Source: Bacteroidota bacterium
GTDB taxonomy: Bacteria > Bacteroidota > Bacteroidia > Chitinophagales > Chitinophagaceae
Length of the DNA: 64,000 nt
Assembly: GCA_018267915.1 (NCBI GenBank)
Contig: JAFDXN010000060.1
Location: forward strand, 186,001 to 250,000
Direction of reading: 5' to 3'
The notes under the pieces are model-generated. The model was not told the DNA's origin. It did not search any database and worked only from the letters and a program-made list of their open reading frames with translations. This document shows positions 45,477 through 54,718 of the stretch, piece by piece. How positions within the stretch are numbered: position 1 is the stretch's first letter; each line of letters starts with the position of its first letter. The position numbers were made by a program, and so were the translations under genes.

Positions 45477-47828
45477 ATGAAAAGACTAACTAACTGGTTT
45501 GTAATTGCAGCAACTGCTATATTGCCTTATACCGCTCAAGCTTACAATGCAAACTGGTCAATTATCGACCCCGCCCATGTGCCCTCTAAAGATGGCCCGC
45601 GGATGCACCCGAACAACTTCTTAGTATACAGCCTTAACACGTCCTACTTCAAAGACCTGCTGTTCTCGCTGGGTAGCGATCCGGCAAATGCAACTATTGT
45701 TGACCTGCCCTTGCCCGATGGTTCTTTCAGGAGCTTTAGGGTATGGCAGACGCCTATGATGACGGCTGATCTGGCGAAAAAGTATCCCGGCATAAAAACA
45801 TTCACAGGCGAGGCCGTAGATGCGCCGTCCGTTACCGCCAAGCTCGATTTTACCGTCTCTGGCTTCCATGCTATGATTTTCGATGGCGAAAAGACAGCAT
45901 TTATCGATCCTTATAGCAATGAGGTCGAGTCTGCGATATACATGTGTCACTACAAAAAAGATGAAGTGAGGCCGATAGCTGAACGTATGCAGTGCGAGGT
46001 GGGACATAAAGGGGAAACCGAAATAGCGGGTGAACCGATCCAACTTCAACGATCCGGTTTGCCGGGCATAGCTGCAAAACGCGTAGTTGGCGGCTATACG
46101 CTGCGTAAGTACAGGTTAGCCTTATCCTGCTCTCATCAATACGCCGTTGCTGTTGCAGGGCCCACACCTACAAAGGCCCAGGTCCTTAGCGCAATGACTA
46201 CCTCTATGAACCGCGTAAATGGTGTCTATGAGCGAGAGTTCTCGATCACAATGCAGTTCGTGCCTAATGAGGATACACTGATATTTCTCACCGCAGCGGG
46301 TGATCCTTTTAATTTGGATAACAACAATGCCGGTAATTTGCTTAACGACAACCAGACAGTTTGTGATGCCCGTATCGGCACAGCTAACTACGATGTAGGG
46401 CATGTATTTACAACGGGAAGCGGTGGACTTTCAAATCTCGGTGTAGTATGTGATGCCGCTCAGAAAGGCATGAGCACAACGGGCAGCGCAAACCCTATCG
46501 GCGATGGCTTCGATATTGACTATGTAGCGCATGAAATGGGGCACGAGTTCGGAGGTAACCACTCATTCAACAATAATATAGATGGATCCTGCTGGTTCAA
46601 TGCTGTCAACGATGTTGCCTACGAACCTGGAAGCGGGTCTACGATTATGGCTTACGCGGGGATCTGTGGTCCTGACGATATTCAGCCGCATAGCGACGAC
46701 TATTTTCACGCAAAGAACCTGCTCGAGATTTACAACGCCACGATCATTGGCACCAGTTGTGGCTCCTCGATTCCAGTTGGCAACCTGCCCCCGGCTCTCG
46801 ATCATTTCACTGCCAGTTATAATATTCCTTACAAAACACCTTTCGAATTGACCTCTCCAGGTGCAGTCGATTCCGTAACGTCGACAACTACATATTGCTG
46901 GGAACAATGGAATCTTGGGGACTTCGGTGCTTCACTGGATAATACCTACTTTAACGGTCCCATTTTCCGCACCTTCAATCCCGTTAGCGCTACAGTAAGG
47001 GTTTTCCCTCGCGTTGATTCACTCTTAAAAGGTGTACTTAGCTATGTTACCACCGAAAATGCAAAAGGCGAAAAAGTGCCTGACACCACTCGTGACTTGC
47101 TTTTTAAGCTTACGCTACGGTCTTTCCATTGGGGCACTGGCTGCTTCCTCGTACCTGACGATAGCATCAAAATACACGCTGTATCTACCGGCGCGGGTAA
47201 TGGCTTCCAGGGTTTTAAAGTTACCAGCCCCTCAACCGCGGTCAATTGGACCGGCGGCACAGCACATAGTGTCACCTGGAATGTTGTGGGCAGTAACGCA
47301 GCGCCCGTTAATTGCGATAGCGTTAATGTTTATGTTTCATCCGATGGTGGCCATACATGGCCATGGTGGGTAGGACGTTTCCCCAACAATGGCAGCGCCA
47401 ACGTTACGATGCCTAACATCGCAACGACATCTGCTGCGCGTATAAAGGTGAAGGGCAACAACAACGTGTTCTTCAATATTAACGGTTCCAATTTCACGAT
47501 CACTTTCGATCCTACGCTGCCGGTAACGGATCCCAACAATCCCGTACCCGAAACCGTTCCTAATCTCGCCGTGTCCAATACACAACAGGCATTTGAAGAT
47601 ATAAAGATTTATCCTGTTCCTGCTGACAATACCCTTTATGTTGAGGCGCAGTCTGGTCGCACGGCAAGCATGATTTTGGTTAACAACATGGGCCAGCAGG
47701 TTTGGAAGGGAGATCTTACCGGCAAGGCGGGTGTTTCTGTGGCTAATTTACCAACAGGTGTTTATTATTTGCAACTTGTTTACACCGACAATGGCCAGCG
47801 TGTCGTAAAACCCGTACTGGTTAAGTAG
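45477..47828 (+). CDS. T9SS-sorted metzincin (reprolysin-like) protease
   Basis: This 783-aa secreted protease has a signal peptide (about residues 1-22), a propeptide-like region (about 25-220), and a zinc-binding site HEMGHEFGGNH with His352, Glu353, His356 and His362, plus a Met-turn segment IMAYAG near residue 390. That is the metzincin HExxHxxGxxH signature. A beta-sandwich region follows (about 560-690) and a type A sorting domain (about 700-783, IYPVPADNTLYV). It is probably exported by the T9SS and degrades extracellular protein. Its substrate is unknown. Confidence 0.92.
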   Translation: MKRLTNWFVIAATAILPYTAQAYNANWSIIDPAHVPSKDGPRMHPNNFLVYSLNTSYFKDLLFSLGSDPANATIVDLPLPDGSFRSFRVWQTPMMTADLAKKYPGIKTFTGEAVDAPSVTAKLDFTVSGFHAMIFDGEKTAFIDPYSNEVESAIYMCHYKKDEVRPIAERMQCEVGHKGETEIAGEPIQLQRSGLPGIAAKRVVGGYTLRKYRLALSCSHQYAVAVAGPTPTKAQVLSAMTTSMNRVNGVYEREFSITMQFVPNEDTLIFLTAAGDPFNLDNNNAGNLLNDNQTVCDARIGTANYDVGHVFTTGSGGLSNLGVVCDAAQKGMSTTGSANPIGDGFDIDYVAHEMGHEFGGNHSFNNNIDGSCWFNAVNDVAYEPGSGSTIMAYAGICGPDDIQPHSDDYFHAKNLLEIYNATIIGTSCGSSIPVGNLPPALDHFTASYNIPYKTPFELTSPGAVDSVTSTTTYCWEQWNLGDFGASLDNTYFNGPIFRTFNPVSATVRVFPRVDSLLKGVLSYVTTENAKGEKVPDTTRDLLFKLTLRSFHWGTGCFLVPDDSIKIHAVSTGAGNGFQGFKVTSPSTAVNWTGGTAHSVTWNVVGSNAAPVNCDSVNVYVSSDGGHTWPWWVGRFPNNGSANVTMPNIATTSAARIKVKGNNNVFFNINGSNFTITFDPTLPVTDPNNPVPETVPNLAVSNTQQAFEDIKIYPVPADNTLYVEAQSGRTASMILVNNMGQQVWKGDLTGKAGVSVANLPTGVYYLQLVYTDNGQRVVKPVLVK

Positions 47829-47849
47829 ACCTCTAATAACTTTCTGGAA

Positions 47850-47890
47850 TGAAAGAGCCGCGATATTATTATCGCGGCTCTTTCACTTTT
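47850..47890. terminator. Bidirectional hairpin terminator
   Basis: GAAAGAGCCGCGAT pairs with ATCGCGGCTCTTTC around an ATTATT loop. It separates the protease gene from the convergent ketosynthase operon. Confidence 0.9.
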
Positions 47891-47897
47891 CTATTCA

Positions 47898-49031
47898 TTA
47901 CACTCGTCCCCAAACGATCGCGGCATTGCAGCCTCCGAACCCTGAGGCAGTTTTTAAAACATAGTTGATCTCTGCCGTCCGCATTTTTTGTGTCACTTTC
48001 AATTCCTGCGATACGCCGTTGTTGCTATAGCCAAGTGATGGTATTAACATCTGCCTCTTAATAGCTTCTGCAACCATTGCACTTTCCACTACACCGGCCG
48101 CGCCAAGTGTGTGTCCCGTATAGCCCTTAAAGCTGTGCACTTCGCTGCCCGTCAATCCTGCAATCCCGAAGGCTTTGGCTTCCATCTCGTCATTATACAG
48201 TGTAGCAGTACCATGTGCCGACACCATATCGATATCTTTTGCGTCTACTTGGGCTTCATTCAGGGCCCTGCCGATAGCCAGCGCCAGTTCTTCTCCCGTT
48301 CTGGACGGCCCTGAAATGTGGTTCGCATCATTAGATGTTGCGCCCGATAGCAGCCGTGCTGTCGGCATTTGGCCGGCTTGCGAACTTAATATGATCGTAG
48401 CCGCAGCCTCGCCAAGATTGATGCCCTTTCTGTCCGCATCAAATGGACGGCAAGCCTCGTCCGAAATTGCCTGGAAAGATTGAAAGCCGCTCAATACAAA
48501 TCTGGAAAACCGGTCACAGCCCGTTACGATCACATTTTTATACCTGCCGCTGTCTATCAGCCGCAGTCCATAGTTAAGTGCGATCACCCCCGACACACAT
48601 GCATGAGAAATGACAATTGGCTTGGTACTTAGCCCGAGAGCTTTTGCAACGGCATTTGCGCTATAAACTAGCAGCAGCTTTTCATCTGCCACTTCATCCA
48701 GCAATTCTATATTTCCTTTCGTGGTCGATAGGATAAAGGCGGTTTCCTTAACCCCAAGGTCTATTTCACAGTTACCGATGGCATCCTTTACAGAATAGAA
48801 TGCCAGCCGTTCAAAGGGGGTTAGTGATTCATTCCGCTTCGTCTGTTCATAGATCACCTGCCACTGGTCAGCGCCCGGCTTCGAAGCCATGAAGGGTACA
48901 TTGCTTAGCGATGCATCCTCGTGCCTTCTCACACCGCTTGCACCTCTTGCAACCGCCTGCCAGTTAGCTGCCGTGTTCATCCCCATTGCCGATACGACGT
49001 TCGTTGCTACGGCATACACACCTCGCTTCAT
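47898..49031 (-). CDS. Beta-ketoacyl-ACP synthase
   Basis: This 377-aa thiolase-fold condensing enzyme has the active-site Cys145 in SHACVSGV, the first His in SAHGTA and the second in GHTLGAAG, so a full Cys-His-His set. The start at 49031 overlaps the preceding stop codon as TGATG. An upstream ATG (49046) in the same frame is less likely because it would overlap further. It is the last gene of a six-gene operon with an ACP, acyltransferase, dehydratase, secreted protein and thioesterase. This resembles condensing enzymes of aryl-polyene and flexirubin pathways more than FabF, but the product is unknown. Confidence 0.9.
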   Translation of the reverse strand: MKRGVYAVATNVVSAMGMNTAANWQAVARGASGVRRHEDASLSNVPFMASKPGADQWQVIYEQTKRNESLTPFERLAFYSVKDAIGNCEIDLGVKETAFILSTTKGNIELLDEVADEKLLLVYSANAVAKALGLSTKPIVISHACVSGVIALNYGLRLIDSGRYKNVIVTGCDRFSRFVLSGFQSFQAISDEACRPFDADRKGINLGEAAATIILSSQAGQMPTARLLSGATSNDANHISGPSRTGEELALAIGRALNEAQVDAKDIDMVSAHGTATLYNDEMEAKAFGIAGLTGSEVHSFKGYTGHTLGAAGVVESAMVAEAIKRQMLIPSLGYSNNGVSQELKVTQKMRTAEINYVLKTASGFGGCNAAIVWGRV

Positions 49032-49456
49032 CAATCGTTCAGCCATTTTCTTTTCCAGTCTATCATAAATTGCGGTAGCGTCAGCATCAGCTCCATGTTC
49101 TCCTTGTGCATAAACACTTGCACCGAGCTTCCCTTGGCTATCACTTCGTTGGTATTGATATCATACAGCGTGTAGTAGAACACTAGCTTGGCGGCATGGG
49201 TATCGTGATAAGTCGTTTCAAGCCGCACCCAATTGCTATACCGCAAAATGCGCTTATACTCACACTTGATATCCACGATAGGCACTATGATGTTTTCCCT
49301 GTAAAGGTCCAGGTAGCGTAGGCCATAAGCCTTACCGAAGGCTTCTCTCCCGTCTTCGAAATAGCGGATATAATGCCCGTGCCAAACGATACCCAGTGGA
49401 TCGGCCTCGCTGAATTTTACTTCCAGTTCCGTGCTATGCGTCAATGTCTTGTTCAA
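49031..49456 (-). CDS. YbgC/FcbC-type acyl-CoA thioesterase
   Basis: This 141-aa hotdog protein has the 4-hydroxybenzoyl-CoA thioesterase-like motif VKFSEADPLGIVWHGHYIRYFEDGREAF (in part), where the Asp is the expected catalytic residue. It begins at TTG (49456), because no ATG occurs nearby. It is 29 nt downstream of the secreted protein gene and its stop overlaps the ketosynthase start. In aryl-polyene-type clusters a thioesterase of this fold is usually present. Confidence 0.85.
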   Translation of the reverse strand: MNKTLTHSTELEVKFSEADPLGIVWHGHYIRYFEDGREAFGKAYGLRYLDLYRENIIVPIVDIKCEYKRILRYSNWVRLETTYHDTHAAKLVFYYTLYDINTNEVIAKGSSVQVFMHKENMELMLTLPQFMIDWKRKWLND

Positions 49457-49485
49457 ATGTGTTGTGTTTAATGCTCACTGGCCTG

Positions 49486-50115
49486 TTACCATTTCTTCAG
49501 GTCATTACCCATGTCCTTCAACGCCATGTTGAAAGTTTTTGCCCAATAGTTACGGAAGCCGAAGCCGCCGCTCTTTTCGGTCAGGCGCTTTGTCAACAGT
49601 ACTTTCTTGCTGCCCATGTCCACAAAGGTCACCCACATTGCTGCTTCTTCCTTGCCCTTGCTCATCGATTCCACGAAGAACAGCAATCCCAAACCCTTGT
49701 TTCCCTGGAAGTCATACTTCCTCACCAGGTCGTTTACCTGTTGTTCTGTCAGGTGTGTATAAGCATTCGCGTCGTCTGTAAAGAAGCTTGGGTTCTTGAT
49801 GCTGTTGTTTGCTTTTTCGGTTACATTGGTCGCATATTTAACATCAGCTCTGTTAGTAGCTTTGGCAACATCATATTTCTTTTGCTCTTTAACAAAAAGG
49901 TCGTTCCAGCCGGGGAAGTATCTATCACGCATAGCGCCATTGGTTATCTCGCCCGCATCTTTCCACTGCGCGGCATCGCCTATGAATTTGAGTTGCGTGA
50001 AGTCAAGCCCAAGCCAGGTTAATTCTTTGCTGGGGTCAGTTATGTCTGCTTTGCTCTGTGCCCATGCCGCCGCGCCTATCATCAGCGCCATCAATGAGAG
50101 TACTAACTTTTTCAT
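49486..50115 (-). CDS. Secreted protein of unknown function in acyl operon
   Basis: I do not recognise this 209-aa protein. It has a signal peptide (about residues 1-19, ending AWAQ) and a soluble mature domain with YFPGWNDLFV and GGFGFRNYWAKTFN segments. It sits between the dehydratase and thioesterase genes on the same strand with small gaps, so it is cotranscribed with the acyl genes. A periplasmic role in lipid handling is conceivable but unsupported by motifs. Confidence 0.7.
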   Translation of the reverse strand: MKKLVLSLMALMIGAAAWAQSKADITDPSKELTWLGLDFTQLKFIGDAAQWKDAGEITNGAMRDRYFPGWNDLFVKEQKKYDVAKATNRADVKYATNVTEKANNSIKNPSFFTDDANAYTHLTEQQVNDLVRKYDFQGNKGLGLLFFVESMSKGKEEAAMWVTFVDMGSKKVLLTKRLTEKSGGFGFRNYWAKTFNMALKDMGNDLKKW

Positions 50116-50125
50116 AATGTTTTTT

Positions 50126-50533
50126 TTATTGTTGAAGAAATATTTTCAGTTCGCAACTGGCAATTTCACGCCCGTCCTTTGTCACCTTTCCCTGTACTAT
50201 CTGCGCATTCATTACCTGGTGTATAAAGCGTATCTCGGTTGTTATAGTATCACCTGTTTTGGGCAATTCATTTATGATCAGGTTCTTCAGTGCCCCTATA
50301 TACCCCACTACCGGCCTTTGGCCGCTTTGCTTCGTTTTGTAGCCCGATCCCGCTGCGGCGGTCTGCGCCATGTTTTCCACCAGTCCCGCTTCGGTAAACT
50401 GCCCGTTCTTAACGAACAGGTGTCCTTCACGTATGGTAAATCTTGTTTGGCTTAGGGTGTCATCAGCTTGCAGCACCTCATCTATCATCACAAAGGGTTC
50501 AGCCTGGGGTATATATTGCTTTGCTTCGCTCAT
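50126..50533 (-). CDS. Hotdog dehydratase, 3-hydroxyacyl-ACP type
   Basis: This 135-aa protein starts MSEAKQYIPQAEPFVMIDEV and has the motif ENMAQTAAAGSGY, resembling the ApeP/FabZ-like dehydratases of aryl-polyene clusters. It would remove water from 3-hydroxyacyl-ACP. I chose the ATG at 50533, which leaves 2 nt to the acyltransferase stop; an upstream TTG would overlap it. The family's usual histidine is not obvious in the short motif that I can see, so activity should be treated as probable only. Confidence 0.8.
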   Translation of the reverse strand: MSEAKQYIPQAEPFVMIDEVLQADDTLSQTRFTIREGHLFVKNGQFTEAGLVENMAQTAAAGSGYKTKQSGQRPVVGYIGALKNLIINELPKTGDTITTEIRFIHQVMNAQIVQGKVTKDGREIASCELKIFLQQ

Positions 50534-50535
50534 TG

Positions 50536-51414
50536 TTATGCCTTCCAAAAATCGTAATAGTTAAACCATTGCTCGGGGTACTCCTTCAGTCTCTGTTCCA
50601 GCAGCGCTGTGTAATCATTCAGCATACGCTCCATACCCTCGGTTCCTCTTCCTTCGTATGTCTTGCCGGGTTCTGAATAGAAATGGTACTGAAAATTACT
50701 GTCTTTAAATGCAAAAACAAAACACACCGGCGCTCTTAGTTTTGACGCAAGTATGAACGGGCCCGCAGGAAAGTTGGCTTCCTCACCCAGCAGCTTGTGG
50801 CGCATCGTCCGGTTGCCCGGTCTGAAGCGGTCCGCGTGCAGGCATATCAGTTCATTCCTGTTGAGCGCTGCTGACATTTCGTAGATGTGGCTGTTGTCTT
50901 CTTTGATAAAGATGATATTGAAAGAGCGCTTGTTGTCAAACTGCTCCATATAGTTTTTTATCTGTTCTCCTTCACCGTCATACATCACGATATTAATGGT
51001 GGTGTCCAGCTCATCCAGCATATGTCCGGCCACTTCCCAGTTGCCCATATGTGCGCTTACCAGTACGCCGCCCCTTCCTTCCTTCACTACTTGCTGTATA
51101 TTATGAAACCCCGTATTGGTGAATTGCAGAGGGCTCTTAATGCTGGACAAGACAACTATTTTATCGATGATCGTTTGCCCGAAGATGACCAGGTTTTTTT
51201 TGATCAGCTGTTTGCTTTGCTTCTTGCTGAAGCCCATACGTCGCACATATAGCTCTTCCAGCGGTCTTGTGGCGGCCTTTACAAACAGGCGATAATAAAT
51301 GGTGACGAAATAGAGTAGTCCGTAAGCAGCCTTCAGTCCTCCGGTGCGGATCAGCCAAACAAATATCCGGTATCCTAATGGTGTTCCACGGGAGCGTCCT
51401 TCCCAGGCGGGCAT
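50536..51414 (-). CDS. LpxL/HtrB-like acyltransferase
   Basis: This 292-aa membrane-associated protein resembles lauroyl acyltransferases of lipid A synthesis. It has an N-terminal hydrophobic segment (about residues 15-45) and the H-x4-E motif in SAHMGNWEVAGHML, the conserved active-site His-Glu pair of the family, followed by RPGNRTMRHKLLG. It begins one base after the ACP stop codon. In aryl-polyene and flexirubin clusters such an acyltransferase is thought to attach the product to a lipid. Confidence 0.86.
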   Translation of the reverse strand: MPAWEGRSRGTPLGYRIFVWLIRTGGLKAAYGLLYFVTIYYRLFVKAATRPLEELYVRRMGFSKKQSKQLIKKNLVIFGQTIIDKIVVLSSIKSPLQFTNTGFHNIQQVVKEGRGGVLVSAHMGNWEVAGHMLDELDTTINIVMYDGEGEQIKNYMEQFDNKRSFNIIFIKEDNSHIYEMSAALNRNELICLHADRFRPGNRTMRHKLLGEEANFPAGPFILASKLRAPVCFVFAFKDSNFQYHFYSEPGKTYEGRGTEGMERMLNDYTALLEQRLKEYPEQWFNYYDFWKA

Positions 51415-51415
51415 A

Positions 51416-51673
51416 CTAGGCGCTTATTTGTGCCTGCAGGCGGTTCGATACGTAGTCGTAAAGGTCTTGTATGGTATGCATTTGCTGAAAATCCTCGGGC
51501 TTCACCTTAAAGCCGAAGTTCTGCTCGATAGCCACCACAAGGTCTATATAGTCCAGGCTGTCCAGATCCAGAGTCTCCTTCAGATCTGCCTGCGGTGTTA
51601 TGGCTCCGGGTTCCACCTCAAAGTCCTCTACCATAAAGTCCGTAATGCGGCTAATTATTTCTTGTTGATCCAT
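51416..51673 (-). CDS. Acyl carrier protein
   Basis: This 85-aa acidic protein has the phosphopantetheine-attachment motif LDLDSLDYIDLV, with the modified Ser in DSLD (about residue 36). ATG at 51673 was chosen because a GTG-initiated extension to 51679 is only two residues longer. It is the first gene of the six-gene operon and carries its own promoter box at 51758-51765. It is separate from the fatty-acid synthesis ACP, and so probably serves a dedicated pathway. Confidence 0.92.
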   Translation of the reverse strand: MDQQEIISRITDFMVEDFEVEPGAITPQADLKETLDLDSLDYIDLVVAIEQNFGFKVKPEDFQQMHTIQDLYDYVSNRLQAQISA

Positions 51674-51757
51674 AAACACTTATCAAAAGGGGTACGCCTT
51701 GTCCAGGCAAATCATTGTTTTGTTCCAATCCGATCCGGTCAATACCGTTTCGGCTCA

Positions 51758-51765
51758 CAAATTTA
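51758..51765 (-). promoter_or_regulatory. -7 box of the ACP operon promoter
   Basis: TAAATTTG on the minus strand matches TAnnTTTG exactly, about 84 nt upstream of the ACP ATG in a 195-bp gap. Confidence 0.55.
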
Positions 51766-51868
51766 ATAAAATTCAGCTTTTATATCGAAAAAACATGATA
51801 AATTAAATATGCAGCATAGTAAAAGCACCTGGCCTCTCGGGCAGGGTCATTTATGGAACATGGCCTTA

Positions 51869-52132
51869 TTAGAAATGTATGTCCACTATGCTGGCTATCG
51901 GTATAGTGGTACCGCCTTTAAGCTGCAGGTATTCCTCTCCTGCTGACCATACCGTCGTCTCCACTTCCACAGGTCCTTCTGTTGTTTCAAATGTGATGTG
52001 CGACTTCCCTTTGAATTCATTTCCCAATCGCATGGCATAAGTAAGTTCTTTATGCCATTTACCTACACGTTTTGCAATGGCAGGTATCGCCTTGTAGCGC
52101 GATATTTCTTCTTTTGCAATGAGTTTGCTCAT
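51869..52132 (-). CDS. Small conserved protein of unknown function
   Basis: This 87-aa cytosolic protein begins MSKLIAKEEISRYKAIPAIAK and ends IPIASIVDIHF. It has no signal peptide or transmembrane helix. It appears as an isolated small gene between the TonB-receptor terminator and the ACP operon promoter. I cannot assign a function; similar small proteins seem common in Bacteroidota, but I have not verified this. Confidence 0.6.
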   Translation of the reverse strand: MSKLIAKEEISRYKAIPAIAKRVGKWHKELTYAMRLGNEFKGKSHITFETTEGPVEVETTVWSAGEEYLQLKGGTTIPIASIVDIHF

Positions 52133-52183
52133 GTTCTACACATTAAAAGGACAAGTAATTTACGAAATATTTTCAGTAAAGCA

Positions 52184-52211
52184 ATATAGTCCTGCTAAAG
52201 CAGGACTATAT
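52184..52211 (-). terminator. Hairpin terminator
   Basis: A perfect 12-bp stem (ATATAGTCCTGC/GCAGGACTATAT) with a TAAA loop sits between the TonB receptor stop and the 87-aa gene start. It probably forms in the transcript coming from the 87-aa gene's side, or it is a leader/attenuator for the receptor region; on either strand it is the only strong hairpin here. Confidence 0.55.
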
Positions 52212-52228
52212 TTAATGTTAAGCGCGGA

Positions 52229-54664
52229 TTATTTAATATGCAGTGGCACCGATAAGGTCATACTGATATTCCGGCCCATATTGAAGATGCCCGTACGCCC
52301 GGTCACATTGTTAACATCGGCGTAGCGCAGCCTGCTCAGGTGGTTTTGGTAGGCCACATCCGTCAGGTTCTGTCCTGATAAGGTCAGCGTGCAGATGGTC
52401 TGTTGCTTCTTGTTTACTATATCGGCCCCTATTCCCGCATCCAGTAACGTATAGCCCCGCGACGCAGTCTCTGTACCATAGGCGCTGAAGATATTGTTTT
52501 GTGCAAAGTTGATATCAAAGCCCACCTTGGCATAGACGTTACGCATATACTTCGTCAGGGTATTGCGTTGTGCTCTTAGCTCCACCTGCCAGCGTGCAGC
52601 CGGTATATAAGGCAGGTTTTTAGTACTGTCTGTACCATTTATGAATACCCCCTTCACATACGAAAATGTGTTTTCCAGGTGCAGCCAGTCAAGCGGGTGG
52701 GGGTGTATGTCCATGTTCAGCTCGCCTCCCATTAGGTTGGCGTTCTGTTGCCCGTACAGGTAAGCCGCCACCGCATCAGGATTATTATTTTCCGGTATCG
52801 AGTCACCGCCACCCGCGCCTTGCAGCTTATAGATAAAAATGAAATTGCGGATGTAGTTGTCGAATACAGCAGCATTGATCATCATGTGCGCACTGCTCCA
52901 GCTCAGGCCCAGGTCCGCCTGTATGCCTTGTTCTGCTTTTAAGACACTGTTACCGTACTCATAGCGCAATGTTCCTTCATGCACACCGTTTGCCGATAGC
53001 TCCGCTATGTTCGGCGTCCTGTAGCCGCTGGCAACATTGAATTTCAGCGTAGTCCGCTGATTGATATTATAGCCCGTACCCACACTCCAGGCAATATTCG
53101 AGAAATTCCTGTCGAATGCATGGAAGAGTACATCTGCGGTCTGCGTCTTCATTGCCGTGTTGTCCGGCCCCAGGTACAGCACTTTGCTGCTTAGGTCTTT
53201 GTATTCATAACGCAGGCCTCCCGCTACCGACCATTTATCCCATTCTTTCCTGGCAGTCGCATATATACCGCTGCTGAAAAGAGTATAATCAGGCACCAGG
53301 TAGTCTGTTCCCTTGTTCTTGTTGAACTGCAGCATACCGTTGATCCCCGTTGTCATTTCCCAGCCTTTCACATTCAATGCGTAGTACTTTGCATCATAAG
53401 TGCCTGTTTGCAAATTCAACCAAAGCCCCGGGATATTAAAACCTACAGGATCGCCAAACTCGCGCCTTGTATTGCTTTGGTACCCAAGGTTCAGGCCTAG
53501 TCGTCTGCCATTGTTGAGATTGATATTGTTTTCCCAGTCTAGTTTCTGATGATTGATCACCTGGTAGGGTACCACCATGCTGTACGATAACCCGTCGTCC
53601 TTCGATATCAGCGAGGGCTCTGCAACGCCTCCTATATTCACCTGTTTTACAAATTGGCCGCTCGCGCTGTCGCGTTCGCCTTCAGCGATGCCAAGGTGTT
53701 GATTATAGGAAGTAAAAGAAAGACGTGAATATCCCCATTGTCTGTTCACTCCCGCGTTGAAACCATAATCCGTATTTCTGAAACGTGTGTCGTAAACATA
53801 TCCGTCATACTTGTTCTTATAGTCATGCGCCTCCTTCTGGGTCAGGTAGCCGCTAAGGCTGAAGCCTTTTATATTGCCGCCCAATTGTACATGCCCGGCG
53901 CTAAGGCCATTGTTCGTCTGGAAGTTGCCGGTCACATTGCCTTCTATTTTTCCTAACGGTATCGGGTCATCCGATACAATATTGATCACCCCGGCCAGCG
54001 CATCCGACCCATACGCCAGCGAAGCAGGGCCCTTCAGTACTTCCACGCGGGTTACATTGTAGTCGTCTATTTCTATACCATGCTCATCGCCCCATTGCTG
54101 CCCTTCCTGCCTTACGCCATTGTTCAGGGTTATGATTCGGTTATAGCCCAGGCCGCGTATCACAGGTTTCGACACTGCGGGGCCTGTGCTTACCTGGTTC
54201 ACGCCCGGTATCTTCGTTATCGACTCTATGATATTGCTCGATGCATCTTCATGCAATTCTTTTAGTTGCATGCTTTGGGTCGGTGTTATACTGCGTCTTT
54301 CATCAGTGGCACGGCTGGTGCCGGTTATCACCACCTCGTTTTTTTCTATGATGCTCTCGCTGAGTTTGAAATCCTGTTTTACGGTTCCTGCTATCTGTAA
54401 GGTGGTGGTGTAGGTGCTATAGCCCAGCATGCGCACCTCCACCATGTAACGGCCTTTGGGCAGGTTGTCCAGTTCGTAATGCCCGTCCGTATCGGTCACC
54501 GTGCCGGTCCGCACGTCAGGTATCGATATCACGGCTCCTATCAGTGATTGCCCTTTATCGTCGGTCACTACACCATGAATGGCATTACCCGGCGCAGCCC
54601 GCAATGCCATTGGCAGTAGTATAAGTGCCAGTAAGGCTAAATAATTCTTTATGTAAACAAACAT
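52229..54664 (-). CDS. TonB-dependent outer-membrane receptor
   Basis: This 811-aa receptor has a signal peptide (about residues 1-23) and a carboxypeptidase-like beta domain (about 27-110). A plug domain follows (about 125-235), with PVIRGLGYNRIITLNNGVRQ and YGSDALAGVINI, then a 22-strand-type barrel to the end. The plug has QWGDEHGIEID, with Asp-Glu-His like plug loops of ZnuD-type metal receptors, so zinc or copper uptake is a plausible inference. The upstream DUF2946-like gene, on the same strand 54 nt away, supports a metal link. Confidence 0.88.
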   Translation of the reverse strand: MFVYIKNYLALLALILLPMALRAAPGNAIHGVVTDDKGQSLIGAVISIPDVRTGTVTDTDGHYELDNLPKGRYMVEVRMLGYSTYTTTLQIAGTVKQDFKLSESIIEKNEVVITGTSRATDERRSITPTQSMQLKELHEDASSNIIESITKIPGVNQVSTGPAVSKPVIRGLGYNRIITLNNGVRQEGQQWGDEHGIEIDDYNVTRVEVLKGPASLAYGSDALAGVINIVSDDPIPLGKIEGNVTGNFQTNNGLSAGHVQLGGNIKGFSLSGYLTQKEAHDYKNKYDGYVYDTRFRNTDYGFNAGVNRQWGYSRLSFTSYNQHLGIAEGERDSASGQFVKQVNIGGVAEPSLISKDDGLSYSMVVPYQVINHQKLDWENNINLNNGRRLGLNLGYQSNTRREFGDPVGFNIPGLWLNLQTGTYDAKYYALNVKGWEMTTGINGMLQFNKNKGTDYLVPDYTLFSSGIYATARKEWDKWSVAGGLRYEYKDLSSKVLYLGPDNTAMKTQTADVLFHAFDRNFSNIAWSVGTGYNINQRTTLKFNVASGYRTPNIAELSANGVHEGTLRYEYGNSVLKAEQGIQADLGLSWSSAHMMINAAVFDNYIRNFIFIYKLQGAGGGDSIPENNNPDAVAAYLYGQQNANLMGGELNMDIHPHPLDWLHLENTFSYVKGVFINGTDSTKNLPYIPAARWQVELRAQRNTLTKYMRNVYAKVGFDINFAQNNIFSAYGTETASRGYTLLDAGIGADIVNKKQQTICTLTLSGQNLTDVAYQNHLSRLRYADVNNVTGRTGIFNMGRNISMTLSVPLHIK

Positions 54665-54718
54665 TGTTGATTGAAATGAATGAGAGATAAATATTGCTTC
54701 AACATCGCTGTGCGATCG

